A stretch of DNA of 64,000 bases from Dysgonomonas mossii (GCF_004569505.1 NZ_SPPK01000002.1:124001-188000); one strand, 5' to 3'; counted from the first letter of the stretch, positions 25,554-35,147 are shown. Notes: generated by a model from the letters alone, not told the origin. Translations and numbers: made by a program.

Positions 25554-25561
25554 CAAATATA
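25554..25561 (-). promoter_or_regulatory. -7 box of trpS
   Basis: The minus strand reads TATATTTG, an exact TAnnTTTG match, 24 bases before the start codon. A clear upstream TTTG at 19-21 bases is lacking. Confidence 0.4.
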
Positions 25562-25745
25562 GTCAAAATCTATAAATGGGTTGGTATATATTCACAACTT
25601 GTGTAATACAAATGGATGAAATATTCCACGGTGAAATTTTCGTTCTTCGTATCTCGGAATGGCAAAAGAGCGCTGAAAGGAGAAGTTTTGGAAAGAATTC
25701 TCAAAAATTCCTTCCGTAAAAAATCTAAACAGGCAGTCATGTGTA

Positions 25746-25776
25746 TTTGATTTAAAACCTAATTTCTTTATCTTTG
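25746..25776 (+). promoter_or_regulatory. Promoter of the esterase / icd operon
   Basis: TTTG at 25746-25749, a 19-base spacer and TATCTTTG at 25769-25776 form a textbook Bacteroidetes promoter. The predicted transcript start near 25783 makes the ATG at 25807 the likely translation start and excludes the in-frame TTG at 25774. Confidence 0.7.
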
Positions 25777-25806
25777 AACAATGTCATGTCATTAATCAAA
25801 AGATAT

Positions 25807-26691
25807 ATGTTGAAGAGCAAGAGAATATTCGTGTTTGGGGGCATCCTGTCTCTGTTTTTATCTGTGTCTGTGAGTGCACAAAAAGTAGTGAAATTATGGG
25901 AAGGGAATCCGCCAACAGTTAACGGTATCACCGAACCTGAGAAGTATGACAAAGGTAGCGGGTGGCTTACCAATGTTTCTGTTCCCGAGCTTCATGTCTA
26001 CTTGCCTGATGGTGCGAATAAGACAGGCGCTGCAGTCGTTATCTGCCCCGGAGGAGGATATGCAGGGCTGGCTTTCGATCACGAAGGGGTACAATTTGCA
26101 CAATGGCTCAACAAACAGGGTATTGCAGGTATTATACTCAAGTATCGTATGCCGAACAAGCATAAAGAAATTCCGTTAGATGATGCATGGCAAGCTATGC
26201 GCTACGTAAGATCGCATGCTGCTGAATTGGGAATAAAATCAGATAAAATCGGTATTGCGGGTTTCTCGGCCGGAGGACATCTTGCAGCAACGGCTTCTAC
26301 CCATTTTGCCACATCGGGAGTAAGTACACGCCCCGACTTTTCCATTCTTTTTTATCCTGTTATTACGATGCAGGTAGCCACACATGGCGGATCTAAATAT
26401 AATCTGTTGGGAGAGAATGCTTCACAAGCGGATACTTATACTTTTTCGAATGAGAAGCAAGTGAATGTAAACACGCCTCCTGCAATATTGTTGCTTAGCG
26501 ACGATGACGATAGTGTGCAACCGGCCAATAGCATCGGCTATTACGATGCTCTGAAAATGAATAATATTGCGGCCACAATGTACATATTTCCCGAAGGAGG
26601 ACATGGTTGGGGAATGAGAGAGAATTTTAAATATCATACACAGATGCTCACCTTGCTGCAAATGTGGCTGAAAGATATACAAGCAAAATAA
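25807..26691 (+). CDS. Secreted alpha/beta hydrolase (acetyl-esterase-like)
   Basis: A 294-residue hydrolase with a signal peptide (RIFVFGGILSLFLSVSVSAQ). The oxyanion-side motif is CPGGGYAGLAFDHEG. The nucleophile elbow is GFSAGGH with the catalytic Ser, an Asp is expected in SDDDDSVQP, and the His in GGHGWGM. The family includes Bacteroidetes acetyl xylan or other carbohydrate esterases, so removal of acetyl groups from glycans in the periplasm is plausible but unproven. The start at 25807 was chosen from the promoter position. icd follows 29 bases downstream and may share the transcript. Confidence 0.85.
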   Translation: MLKSKRIFVFGGILSLFLSVSVSAQKVVKLWEGNPPTVNGITEPEKYDKGSGWLTNVSVPELHVYLPDGANKTGAAVVICPGGGYAGLAFDHEGVQFAQWLNKQGIAGIILKYRMPNKHKEIPLDDAWQAMRYVRSHAAELGIKSDKIGIAGFSAGGHLAATASTHFATSGVSTRPDFSILFYPVITMQVATHGGSKYNLLGENASQADTYTFSNEKQVNVNTPPAILLLSDDDDSVQPANSIGYYDALKMNNIAATMYIFPEGGHGWGMRENFKYHTQMLTLLQMWLKDIQAK

Positions 26692-26720
26692 ATAATAATA
26701 TCACTTAAATAAATATCAAT

Positions 26721-27947
26721 ATGCAAAAGATAAAAGTGACGAATCCCGTTGTGGAGATGGATGGGGACGAAATGACCCGTATTATATGGAAATATATAAA
26801 AGATAAGTTGATACTCCCGTATGTGGATGTAGATCTCAAATATTTTGACCTGGGTATAGAAAACCGTGATGCGACAAACGATCAGGTGACGATAGACAGT
26901 GCTGAGGCAACTAAGAAATATAATGTAGCTATCAAGTGCGCTACAATCACTCCGGATGAGGCCCGTGTAGAGGAGTTCGGATTGAAAAAAATGTGGAAAT
27001 CTCCGAACGGAACAATCCGTAATATACTGGGCGGAACAGTATTTCGTGAACCTATTATTATGAGCAATATTCCTCGTTTGGTGAATACATGGGACAAGCC
27101 AATCATTATAGGACGTCATGCGCATGCCGATCAGTATAAAGCGACTGACTTTGTTACAAAAGGAAAAGGGAAGCTTACCATTACTTACACACCCGAGGGG
27201 GGAGAGCCTCAAACCCATACTGTGTACGATTATAATGGGGGTGGCGTAGCCTTGGCAATGTACAACACCGATGAGTCTATCTATGGATTTGCTCATTCGT
27301 GTTTCAAACTCGCGTTACAAAAGAAATATCCATTGTACCTTTCTACAAAGAATACCATATTGAAAGCTTACGACGGACGCTTCAAAGATATTTTTCAGGA
27401 AGTATATGAAAAAGACTATAAGGAAGCATACCAAAAAGCAGGCATTACCTACGAACATCGTCTGATAGATGATATGGTTGCTGCTGCCTTGAAGTGGAAT
27501 GGCGGTTTTGTTTGGGCATGTAAGAATTACGACGGAGATGTTCAGTCCGATACCGTAGCGCAGGGCTTTGGCTCGTTAGGCTTAATGACTTCCGTATTGC
27601 TTACCCCTGACGGCAAGACGATGGAGGCTGAGGCTGCTCACGGAACGGTGACACGTCACTATCGCCAACATCAACAGGGGAAAGAAACATCAACCAACCC
27701 TATAGCCTCAATCTTTGCATGGACAAGAGGATTGTCTCACAGAGGAAAACTAGATGAAAATTGGGCGCTCGTTGATTTTACCAGAAAGCTGGAAGAGGTC
27801 TGTATAGAAACGGTAGAGAAAGGGAAGATGACAAAAGACCTTGCTTTGCTAGTATATGGTGATACTATGCACAGAGGTGATTATCTGAATACAGAAGATT
27901 TCTTGGATGCAATAGCTGAGGGCTTGAAAGAAAAGCTGGGAGTGTGA
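26721..27947 (+). CDS. icd: Isocitrate dehydrogenase (NADP+), eukaryotic-like type
   Basis: A 408-residue oxidative decarboxylase converting isocitrate to 2-oxoglutarate in the TCA pathway. The N-terminus [15 protein letters not shown] and the segment [16 protein letters not shown] mark the subfamily shared with eukaryotic homodimeric NADP enzymes. Substrate and metal residues are in [13 protein letters not shown] and in the [20 protein letters not shown] region. The length is normal. It follows an esterase gene by 29 bases, an unusual partner for a central-metabolism enzyme. Confidence 0.96.
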   Translation: MQKIKVTNPVVEMDGDEMTRIIWKYIKDKLILPYVDVDLKYFDLGIENRDATNDQVTIDSAEATKKYNVAIKCATITPDEARVEEFGLKKMWKSPNGTIRNILGGTVFREPIIMSNIPRLVNTWDKPIIIGRHAHADQYKATDFVTKGKGKLTITYTPEGGEPQTHTVYDYNGGGVALAMYNTDESIYGFAHSCFKLALQKKYPLYLSTKNTILKAYDGRFKDIFQEVYEKDYKEAYQKAGITYEHRLIDDMVAAALKWNGGFVWACKNYDGDVQSDTVAQGFGSLGLMTSVLLTPDGKTMEAEAAHGTVTRHYRQHQQGKETSTNPIASIFAWTRGLSHRGKLDENWALVDFTRKLEEVCIETVEKGKMTKDLALLVYGDTMHRGDYLNTEDFLDAIAEGLKEKLGV

Positions 27948-28018
27948 TCCTATTAATAAATAGAAAGTAAATTATCTTAATGTAGATTAAAGTATAAAAT
28001 GTTTACAATCGTTCCACT

Positions 28019-28088
28019 CGTCCCTTTGGATTTGCAATCCTAAGGGGAATGATAAGTAAATAATGGGGATTGCAAATCCCCTAAGACG
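28019..28088. repeat. Inverted repeat pair around GGATTTGCAATCC
   Basis: GGATTTGCAATCC at 28028-28040 is the exact complement of GGATTGCAAATCC at 28067-28079. The outer ends CGTC (28019-28022) and GACG (28085-28088) also pair. Each unit alone can fold, the second as GGGGATT-GCA-AATCCCC. It resembles a small palindromic repeat or miniature element in the icd-dnaN gap. Confidence 0.6.
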
Positions 28089-28144
28089 ATGAAAAAAATA
28101 CGACAACTATTTTCATTAAAGACTTAGTTATACCCAACAAAAGA

Positions 28145-28186
28145 AAAAGTGACAGTAGAAAATATATAAAATACCTGTCACTTTTG
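28145..28186 (+). terminator. Possible terminator downstream of icd
   Basis: AAAAGTGACAG and its complement CTGTCACTTTT form an 11-base stem with a 19-base AT-rich loop; the 3' arm ends in four T. The distance of about 200 bases from icd makes the assignment uncertain. Confidence 0.45.
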
Positions 28187-28287
28187 TCACCTTTTGATAA
28201 AGGAAGGAAAATAGGCCGGTAGTTTTATAAGTTCATTTTTATGGTGATTATAACAAAATAAAGGTGACAGAAGTAATAAAAAATAAC

Positions 28288-28295
28288 TATATTTG
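28288..28295 (+). promoter_or_regulatory. -7 box of dnaN
   Basis: TATATTTG is an exact TAnnTTTG match, 46 bases before the dnaN start. No TTTG is seen at the usual upstream spacing. Confidence 0.4.
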
Positions 28296-28341
28296 CTCTA
28301 TTAATATTATTAGAAAATAAAACTTTAAACATACTGAAAAT

Positions 28342-29466
28342 ATGAGATTTGTTGTTTCCAGTACAGCATTATTAAGTCACTTGCAGGCAATAAGCAAGGT
28401 GATCAATTCAAAGAATACATTACCTATTTTAGATTGTTTCTTGCTCGAGCTCGAAGGTTCTACCCTCTCTCTTACAGCAGCAGACTCTGAAACACGTTTG
28501 GTTACTTCTCTTGAAGTGAACGAGGCTGACGGTAATGGAAAGTTCGCAGTGAATGCAAAGAATCTGTTGGATCCATTGAAGGAATTGCCTGACCAACCGC
28601 TTACATTTGAGATCAATAGCGACAATCTGGAGACATTTATTTTCTTTCATAACGGTAAGTATAACTTTATCGGACAAAACGGTGAAGACTATCCTCAACC
28701 TAAACAGTTGAAGGAAACAGCCGTTAGCCTGACTATCGAGCCTCAGGTTTTATTTTCGGGTATCAACCGCACACTATTTGCCAGTGCAGACGATGAGCTT
28801 CGTCCGGTGATGAACGGAGTTTACTTCGATATCAGCACTGAAGATCTTACTTTCGTGGCATCTGACGGACACAAGTTGGTACGTTGCAAAACATTGTCGG
28901 CAAAGGGAGCAGAACGCGCTTCGTTTATTCTTCCAAAGAAGCCGGCAAACTTACTTCGTGCTATTCTGCCAAAAGAATCTGAAACAGTAGAAATCAAATT
29001 CGATGAGAACAATGCCTATATAAAAATGTCGAGCTATACGATGACTTGCCGTTTTATAGAAGGCCGTTATCCAAATTATAATTCGGTAATTCCACAAAAT
29101 AACCCGAACAAAGTAATTCTCGATCGTTTGTCATTCCTCAATGCATTGAAACGTGTTTCGGTGTTCTCTAATCAGGCAAGTAACCTCATCAGATTGCAAC
29201 TTTCTGACAAGAATATTATTGTTTCGGCTCAGGATATAGATTTCTCTACAGCTGCCGAAGAAACTATTCCATGTGACTATACAGGAACACCGATGAGCAT
29301 AGGTTTCAAATCAAGTTTCCTTATTGATATTCTGAACAATATCCCATCGTCTGATATCTCACTCGAACTGTCAGACCCTTCACGTGCAGGACTTATTATT
29401 CCTGCCGAAAATGAAGAGAATGAAGACTTGTTGATGCTGCTTATGCCAATGATGCTCAACGACTAA
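28342..29466 (+). CDS. dnaN: DNA polymerase III subunit beta (sliding clamp)
   Basis: A 374-residue ring-forming clamp that tethers replicative polymerase to DNA. It begins MRFVVSSTALLSHLQ and shows the three-domain repeat. Conserved pieces include NTLPILDCFLLE, NRTLFASADDELRPVMNGVY, VASDGHKLVRC and the C-terminal ending LMLLMPMML, which is the usual M-P-M-R/M-L tail near the hydrophobic pocket. dnaA and recF are not adjacent, as is normal in Bacteroidales. An exonuclease gene follows after a terminator. Confidence 0.97.
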   Translation: MRFVVSSTALLSHLQAISKVINSKNTLPILDCFLLELEGSTLSLTAADSETRLVTSLEVNEADGNGKFAVNAKNLLDPLKELPDQPLTFEINSDNLETFIFFHNGKYNFIGQNGEDYPQPKQLKETAVSLTIEPQVLFSGINRTLFASADDELRPVMNGVYFDISTEDLTFVASDGHKLVRCKTLSAKGAERASFILPKKPANLLRAILPKESETVEIKFDENNAYIKMSSYTMTCRFIEGRYPNYNSVIPQNNPNKVILDRLSFLNALKRVSVFSNQASNLIRLQLSDKNIIVSAQDIDFSTAAEETIPCDYTGTPMSIGFKSSFLIDILNNIPSSDISLELSDPSRAGLIIPAENEENEDLLMLLMPMMLND

Positions 29467-29500
29467 GGAAAGTAATAGATAACTAAAATAGATATATGAC

Positions 29501-29545
29501 AACTTTATCATTCTTCTGTAAAAGAGAGGGATGATAAAGTTTTTT
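29501..29545 (+). terminator. Terminator of dnaN
   Basis: AACTTTATCAT (29501-29511) pairs perfectly with ATGATAAAGTT (29531-29541) and is followed by a run of T. The ATG at 29531 lies in the 3' arm, which argues that it is not the start of the next gene. Confidence 0.7.
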
Positions 29546-29557
29546 AATAAAAAGCTT

Positions 29558-30328
29558 ATGGAACTAAATCTGAGGAATCCGCTCATATTCTTTGACTTGG
29601 AAACTACCGGAACAGATACGGTGAAAGACCGTATTGTAGAACTATCCTACCTGAAGGTATATCCCAATGGGAAAGAAGAGATGAAGACCAGACGTATCAA
29701 CCCGGAAATGCCAATTCCGGCAGGAGCAACTGCTATACATGGTATATCCGACGAAGATGTGAAAGACTGCCCGACGTTCAAGCAGATTGCCAGATCTTTG
29801 GCCGATCAGATGGAAGGTTGTGATTTGGCAGGGTTCAACTCCAGCCGTTTCGATATTCCCCTCCTTGCGGAAGAATTTCTTCGTGCTGATGTGGATATCG
29901 ACTTCTCAAAACGTAAAATGATAGATGTGCAGATCATTTTCCATAAGAAAGAACAGCGTACTCTCGAAGCCGCATATAAGTTTTATTGCGATAAGAATTT
30001 GGATAATGCTCACTCGGCTGAGGCAGACACACTTGCTACTTACGAAGTATTGAAAGCACAGTTAGACAAATATCCTGATCTGGAAAACGATATGGAAAAG
30101 CTGGCTGCGGAATTCTCTTTCTTCAACAACAATGTAGACCTTGCGGGGCGCATTATCAGAGATGAAAATGGTATAGAGGTGTTCAACTTTGGCAAACATA
30201 AAGGAAAGCCCGTGGCAGAAGTACTGAAAAGAGAACCAAGTTTTTATGCATGGATGATGGATGCCGATTTTCCATTGAATACCAAACAGGTATTAACGAA
30301 GATCAAGTTGAGGGAAATACAAAAGTAA
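29558..30328 (+). CDS. DEDDh 3'-5' exonuclease (DNA polymerase III epsilon-like)
   Basis: A 256-residue exonuclease of the DnaQ superfamily. The acidic residues are in FFDLETTGTD (first Asp and Glu), GFNSSRFDIPLL (second Asp) and HSAEAD (His and last Asp), which is the DEDDh form. After the nuclease domain a C-terminal module (FNFGKHKGKPVAEVLKREPS, YAWMMDADF) resembles the exodeoxyribonuclease X C-terminal domain. The start at 29558 was chosen because the upstream ATG at 29531 lies inside the dnaN terminator. It likely serves repair or proofreading, though a separate role from the replicative epsilon subunit is possible. Confidence 0.88.
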   Translation: MELNLRNPLIFFDLETTGTDTVKDRIVELSYLKVYPNGKEEMKTRRINPEMPIPAGATAIHGISDEDVKDCPTFKQIARSLADQMEGCDLAGFNSSRFDIPLLAEEFLRADVDIDFSKRKMIDVQIIFHKKEQRTLEAAYKFYCDKNLDNAHSAEADTLATYEVLKAQLDKYPDLENDMEKLAAEFSFFNNNVDLAGRIIRDENGIEVFNFGKHKGKPVAEVLKREPSFYAWMMDADFPLNTKQVLTKIKLREIQK

Positions 30329-30348
30329 TCGCCTCATTCAATGATATT

Positions 30349-30384
30349 AAAAAGGCTGTCTCTTCTAACAGGGACAGCCTTTTT
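30349..30384. terminator. Bidirectional terminator between the exonuclease gene and the PUL
   Basis: AAAAAGGCTGTC and its complement GACAGCCTTTTT form a 12-base stem with T/A runs on both strands. It ends the exonuclease gene (plus) and the last PUL gene (minus). Confidence 0.8.
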
Positions 30385-30474
30385 GATCGTTTAAGCATGG
30401 AGCTATCCTTTTCAGACAGCTCCTTAAATAACCAATATCGCTCTTTATTTACAAAGAGTTACCTAAATAACTCA

Positions 30475-32418
30475 CTATTCTATTACGGCGGCAAAACCTC
30501 CGTTTCTAGCCATCTTTATTTGTATTTTATCACCCGATTTTACGTGTGATTCTTTTCTGCGATAGTCCATAGCTTGACGTCCGGCATTGATTCCGTCTTC
30601 GAACGAAGTCATCTTATATGATGTTCCGGCGTTGAGGAAATCAAGGCTTATTTCAAGTTGTCTTTCTGTGTTATTTGTCATACCGCCTATATACCACTTA
30701 TTGCCTTTGCGTTTTGCTACAAGCGCATATTCTCCCGCTTTGGCTTCCAGTGCACGAGTTTCGTCCCATGTAACAGGCACATCGGTGATAAATTTGGTGC
30801 AATCTTCATTTCTGTAATACAAGGTAGGGTTGTCTGCCAACATTTGCAATCCGCTTTCGAAAATAACGAACAGTGCCAACTGGTAAGCTCTGGTTCCAAT
30901 GCTTGCCGAGTTCGGGCGATGACCACAGTATCTTTCGGGTTGCATACTGATCATTGCTCCCGGCGTGTAATCCATAGGGCCTACCGCATTGCGCATGAAT
31001 GGAAAATAGACACTGTTTTCAGGGGTACAGCCTTCCATTTGTTCCATGCCTCTTACTCCTTCGTACGAAAGGATATTCGGATACTTGTATTCGATTCCCG
31101 CAGGCTTGAACGAACCATGATAATCAACCAGAATATTGTGTTTTGCGGCTTCTTTGGCTATTCGTTCGTAGTAGTTCACCATCCATTGGTCGCTTCTATC
31201 CATAAAGTCGATCTTAACACCTTTAACACCCCATTCGCTGAATGTTTTGAATATATCGGGGTTGTTTTCTACCACTAACCATGTTAGCCATAGTATGATG
31301 CCTACATTCTTTTCTTTTCCGTAGCGGATAAGTTCATGTACATCTACTTTTGGATTAGGAGTATAAGGATCGCGGGTGCTTTTTGCCCAACCTTCGTCCA
31401 TAATAATATATTCGATACCGTATTTGGACGCAAAATCGATGTAATATTTATAGGTGTCGAGATTGAATCCGGCTACGAAATTCACATCCGGGCCATAAGG
31501 CGAGGCTTCGTTCCACCATTCCCAACTAACTTGTCCCGGCTTGATCCACGATACGTCTTGCAGTTGACTCTTGGTAGCCAGTCTGTATGTCATTGTGTTT
31601 TCTATAAGCTGCTTATCATCTTTTGTAATGACGAAGTAGCGCCACGGAAAATTTCTTTTGCCTGTTGTTTTGGCTATATAATCGGCTTCCTTTACTATCT
31701 TCAAGCTACGGTCGCCATCTTCTCCAAATTCGAGCGGGGCTTTTGTAAATGTAGATTGTACTCCGTTTACTCCATTCCCTTTAAGGAACATGCAAGGGTA
31801 ATCCGATAGATCTGATTCAGATATCAGTATCTTGTATTTTTTCTTTGTATCGATCAATACCGGTAATACAGACATGCGGTCTGTTGCTTTCCACTCATTG
31901 CTCTCAACGTGTGTATAGGGTTCTTCGTAAGCAGTTTTAAATCCACCGGGCTGCTGTAAATGAAGTAAATAATTTGCAGGAAAATTGATTGCAAAATCTT
32001 CTCCTAAAACTTCTACATCTCCTTTTTTATTGGTTATGAAACGATAAGCAATACCATCGTCAAAAGCTCTGAATTCGACTGAATAATCTCCTTTGAATGT
32101 AAGCAGGAGCGAATTGTATTGATTTTTTACAGATGAGTATTTTAAAGGAACAACAGGAGTAAGAACCTCGTTTACTTTGTTTGCTTTTTGCCCCGATAGT
32201 TTGGGATTGAGTCCAAGCGTTTCATTTCCCAGGTTCAAACTCAAATGATTCTTTTCTAATAGCACATCATTGTTATAAGATATTGTGTAATATATCTTAT
32301 CTGAAATACTAAGGGATACTTTTATCTCTCCGTTAGGTGATTGTAATTCAGCTTTTTTCTGAGCGCTTATACTGAATGCAATGCTCAGAAATAGTAATAA
32401 CAATAGGTTGTGTTTCAT
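30475..32418 (-). CDS. GH97 family alpha-glycosidase (retaining, alpha-galactosidase-like)
   Basis: A 647-residue secreted enzyme (signal peptide LLLLLFLSIAFSISAQ). The N-terminal beta sandwich begins AELQSPNGEIKVSLSI, and a TIM-barrel core follows with WEWWNEASPYGPDVNF, IMDEGWAKSTRDP and GVKGVKIDFMDRSDQ. The Asp in KIDFMD, near residue 402, fits the nucleophile of retaining GH97 alpha-galactosidases; SusB-type inverting enzymes use Glu instead. LSYEGVRGMEQ supplies a candidate acid/base Glu. It is the last gene of the PUL and probably removes alpha-galactosyl or alpha-glucosyl side units in the periplasm. Confidence 0.9.
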   Translation of the reverse strand: MKHNLLLLLFLSIAFSISAQKKAELQSPNGEIKVSLSISDKIYYTISYNNDVLLEKNHLSLNLGNETLGLNPKLSGQKANKVNEVLTPVVPLKYSSVKNQYNSLLLTFKGDYSVEFRAFDDGIAYRFITNKKGDVEVLGEDFAINFPANYLLHLQQPGGFKTAYEEPYTHVESNEWKATDRMSVLPVLIDTKKKYKILISESDLSDYPCMFLKGNGVNGVQSTFTKAPLEFGEDGDRSLKIVKEADYIAKTTGKRNFPWRYFVITKDDKQLIENTMTYRLATKSQLQDVSWIKPGQVSWEWWNEASPYGPDVNFVAGFNLDTYKYYIDFASKYGIEYIIMDEGWAKSTRDPYTPNPKVDVHELIRYGKEKNVGIILWLTWLVVENNPDIFKTFSEWGVKGVKIDFMDRSDQWMVNYYERIAKEAAKHNILVDYHGSFKPAGIEYKYPNILSYEGVRGMEQMEGCTPENSVYFPFMRNAVGPMDYTPGAMISMQPERYCGHRPNSASIGTRAYQLALFVIFESGLQMLADNPTLYYRNEDCTKFITDVPVTWDETRALEAKAGEYALVAKRKGNKWYIGGMTNNTERQLEISLDFLNAGTSYKMTSFEDGINAGRQAMDYRRKESHVKSGDKIQIKMARNGGFAAVIE

Positions 32419-32498
32419 GTTTATTATCGATTAATCTTTAGTTTGTTTTATTTGTCCCAATAAGGGATTCGAACGGGAATTTATCTCCTGCTTATATC

Positions 32499-35147
32499 TT
32501 ATTTGTTTTCTTTTATTACATATTGGTGAACGCCAGAACCTACTGTGTATTCTTTGTCTGCATATATTGTTGCAGTAGATCCGGCAGGAATGGTTACCGA
32601 AAGATTTATCTTATCTCCTTCTCTCTTCCACTCCGATTTTATCAAACCTCTCACAGAATTATATTCGCCTTTAACCCATTGCAGATCTTTTACAAAATGA
32701 GGTTTGATGATTACGTTCTGAAATCCGGGTTGGTCTTTGTCGAGATTGATCCCCGCCAATGTGTTGTACATCCATGCACTGATATCCCCCATAAATACGT
32801 GGTTGATAGATGCATCGCGAAACTCAGGACTAAGTGTCCATGTTTCGGCAAGGGTGCTGTATCCCTGTGTTTCTACCCAGTAACCCCACGACGGAGCTTC
32901 GGTCTTGGTTGCCATTTTGTATGCATCTTCTACATATCCATATTTGGTAAGCATAGCAGGAACGGTTTTGCTGCCCAACAGTCCAAAGTCGAGAAAGTAA
33001 TTATTTTCCGAAACAGTTTTATGCAAATTGTCGGCAACGAGCTGTTCTTTTCCTTCGGGAACTATTCCCATATACAGGGCTACTGCCTGAGCTGTTTGAG
33101 TACCATTGGCATAAATACCTGTTTCGGTATTGAAGAACTTGTTGTTTATCAGTTTTTTCAAGTGCTCTGCTTTTTGCTGATATGGAGTGGCGTCTTTCCC
33201 TAAGAGTCTGGCAAAGCGTGCCATCAATACATAGTCGTGGTAATAGTAGAGCGTTGATGTATAATCATTCGGTGTTTGAGCTTTGTAAAATACCCAATCT
33301 CCCAATCCAAAATTCAGGTATCCTCCGTCTACTTCTTTTGTTTTCAGATAATCCAGATATTTTACCATAGTAGGGTAGAGGTGTTCTATGCTTCGGGTCT
33401 CGCCATAGTAGTCGTACAGCGCATTGGGGATAATAAACATTGCAGCATCCCAAACAGGTCCGGGCCAGTCGCCGAATCCCCATCCAGAAGATGGAATGAT
33501 GCCTGCAATCACACCGTCTTCCCGTTGGTTGTCGATGAAGTCGTTCATCCATTTCTCGTATAAGGTGATTCCATCAAAGTTGAGCAATGCCAGGTCGATG
33601 GCAACATGTGCATCTGCTGTCCATCCGTTCTTCTCACGCTGAGGGCAATCGGTAGGGATGCTGTGCAAGTTTCCTTGATAGCTTTGGTTTGTTGCTGTCC
33701 ATATCTTGTTCAACAGATTGTTTGAACTGCTAAAATTACCCACCTGTGGTATATCTGTATGTAGGAACAATCCTGTAAGGTTATCCACTGTAAGTGTTAC
33801 AGGGCGATCACTCTCCACTTCTATATACTGGAAGCCATGATAGCTGAACTGAGGTGTGAATTCTTCTTCTTTTCCTGTTCCTTTCAGGATGAAAACATCT
33901 TCTTGAAATACTTCTCCTTTTTTCTCAGGGTGATAATAAACATTGATGTTGCCTTGCTCGAGTCGCCCGTCTGCTTTTAGGAGTTCTCCGTGGCGTAGTT
34001 TGAATGTCGTCCCTGCTTCTCCTTTTACCGAGAAACGGCAAACCCCTGCAATGTTTTCTCCCAGATCGAAAAGGTATATCTTATCTCCGAATGATTTTAC
34101 CGATTTTGGCTTGATCTCTTTTACGGCACGGATCCCCGGCATTTGCTGAGCTGCCAGTATCGGAGCCGGTTCTTTTGACGGTTGTACTTTGTTCCACTTA
34201 GAGTCGTCAAATCCGGCAGTGTTCCATCCTGTTTCTTCGAGGCGGGCATCGTACCTGTCGCCACTGTATATGTTGTTATATGTGTAAGGTCCTGTGTTGG
34301 TTTTCCACGTTTCGTCTGTGGATATAATATCGGTAGAACCGTCATCGTATACAAGCCTTAGTTCGCTCAACAAACTAGGGCGTTCACGCCAGCGGGCTCT
34401 TTCGAAGTCCCATACGGCTTTGCTCTGGCAGTTGTAAAAACCGTTTCCGAGAACTGCCGCAATGGCGTTGTCTCCTTCGGTGATAAGTGATGTTACATCG
34501 TGTGTAACATATAATATACGTTTGTCGAAATGTGTGTAACCCGGATCAAGAAAGTTTTCACCCACTCTTTTTCCGTTTATAAACATCTCGTAATATCCTG
34601 TGCCGCTGACATAGACACGGGCTGAAATTAATTTCTTTGCAGTCTTAAATTCTTTTCTGAATAATGGAGCCGGTTCAAACTCTTTGTCGTGCGAATCTGT
34701 GATCCATTTTGCCTGCCAATCCGCTTTCGACATTTTAGCCATTTCGAAATAGCTGATAGGAGATGTGTGGGTTTTTCCTTTCTTGTCCCATACTTTTACA
34801 GTCCAATAGTAACGGGTATGTGAAGATAGTTTTGTACCTCCGTTGTATATGGTACGGGGTGTTGTGCTTTCTATTTTGTTGGAAGTCCATATATCCGCTT
34901 TGCCCGAAGCAAGTAGTTCTTCGCTGCTGGCTATCTGTATCTGGTAAGCTTCTTGCCTGAAATTTTCGGTATCACTACCGAACACCCATGTGAAGCGCGG
35001 ATGTTCGGCATCGATACCTATAGGGGAATCTAAATACTCGCATTGAGTTTTTACGATCTTTGTACTTTTTGAAAAACTGCCACAAGCACTTGCCAAAAAG
35101 GCTAAAATAAAGGAAACTGCAATCAGGAGCTTTAGATTCTTTTTCAT
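32499..35147 (-). CDS. GH78 family alpha-L-rhamnosidase, lipoprotein
   Basis: An 882-residue inverting alpha-L-rhamnosidase. The lipobox is FLASAC. It has N-terminal fibronectin-like domains (CEYLDSPIGIDAEHPRFTW), the carbohydrate-binding-like Bac_rhamnosid_N domain (SARVYVSGTGYYEMFINGKR), and an (alpha/alpha)6 barrel holding TDCPQREKNGWTADAHVA with the catalytic acidic residues. A C-terminal beta domain follows. It lies 8 bases before the GH125 gene start in the PUL and should release terminal rhamnose. Its presence in a mannan-type locus is unusual and points to a rhamnose-decorated substrate. Confidence 0.95.
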   Translation of the reverse strand: MKKNLKLLIAVSFILAFLASACGSFSKSTKIVKTQCEYLDSPIGIDAEHPRFTWVFGSDTENFRQEAYQIQIASSEELLASGKADIWTSNKIESTTPRTIYNGGTKLSSHTRYYWTVKVWDKKGKTHTSPISYFEMAKMSKADWQAKWITDSHDKEFEPAPLFRKEFKTAKKLISARVYVSGTGYYEMFINGKRVGENFLDPGYTHFDKRILYVTHDVTSLITEGDNAIAAVLGNGFYNCQSKAVWDFERARWRERPSLLSELRLVYDDGSTDIISTDETWKTNTGPYTYNNIYSGDRYDARLEETGWNTAGFDDSKWNKVQPSKEPAPILAAQQMPGIRAVKEIKPKSVKSFGDKIYLFDLGENIAGVCRFSVKGEAGTTFKLRHGELLKADGRLEQGNINVYYHPEKKGEVFQEDVFILKGTGKEEEFTPQFSYHGFQYIEVESDRPVTLTVDNLTGLFLHTDIPQVGNFSSSNNLLNKIWTATNQSYQGNLHSIPTDCPQREKNGWTADAHVAIDLALLNFDGITLYEKWMNDFIDNQREDGVIAGIIPSSGWGFGDWPGPVWDAAMFIIPNALYDYYGETRSIEHLYPTMVKYLDYLKTKEVDGGYLNFGLGDWVFYKAQTPNDYTSTLYYYHDYVLMARFARLLGKDATPYQQKAEHLKKLINNKFFNTETGIYANGTQTAQAVALYMGIVPEGKEQLVADNLHKTVSENNYFLDFGLLGSKTVPAMLTKYGYVEDAYKMATKTEAPSWGYWVETQGYSTLAETWTLSPEFRDASINHVFMGDISAWMYNTLAGINLDKDQPGFQNVIIKPHFVKDLQWVKGEYNSVRGLIKSEWKREGDKINLSVTIPAGSTATIYADKEYTVGSGVHQYVIKENK

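Noticed and set aside
26634..27296. A 220-residue frame on the minus strand
   Set aside because: Antisense to icd and the esterase end.
30658..31278. A 206-residue frame on the plus strand
   Set aside because: Antisense to the conserved GH97 gene; a by-product of codon bias.
32523..33203. A 226-residue frame on the plus strand
   Set aside because: Antisense to the GH78 gene, without any recognisable motif.
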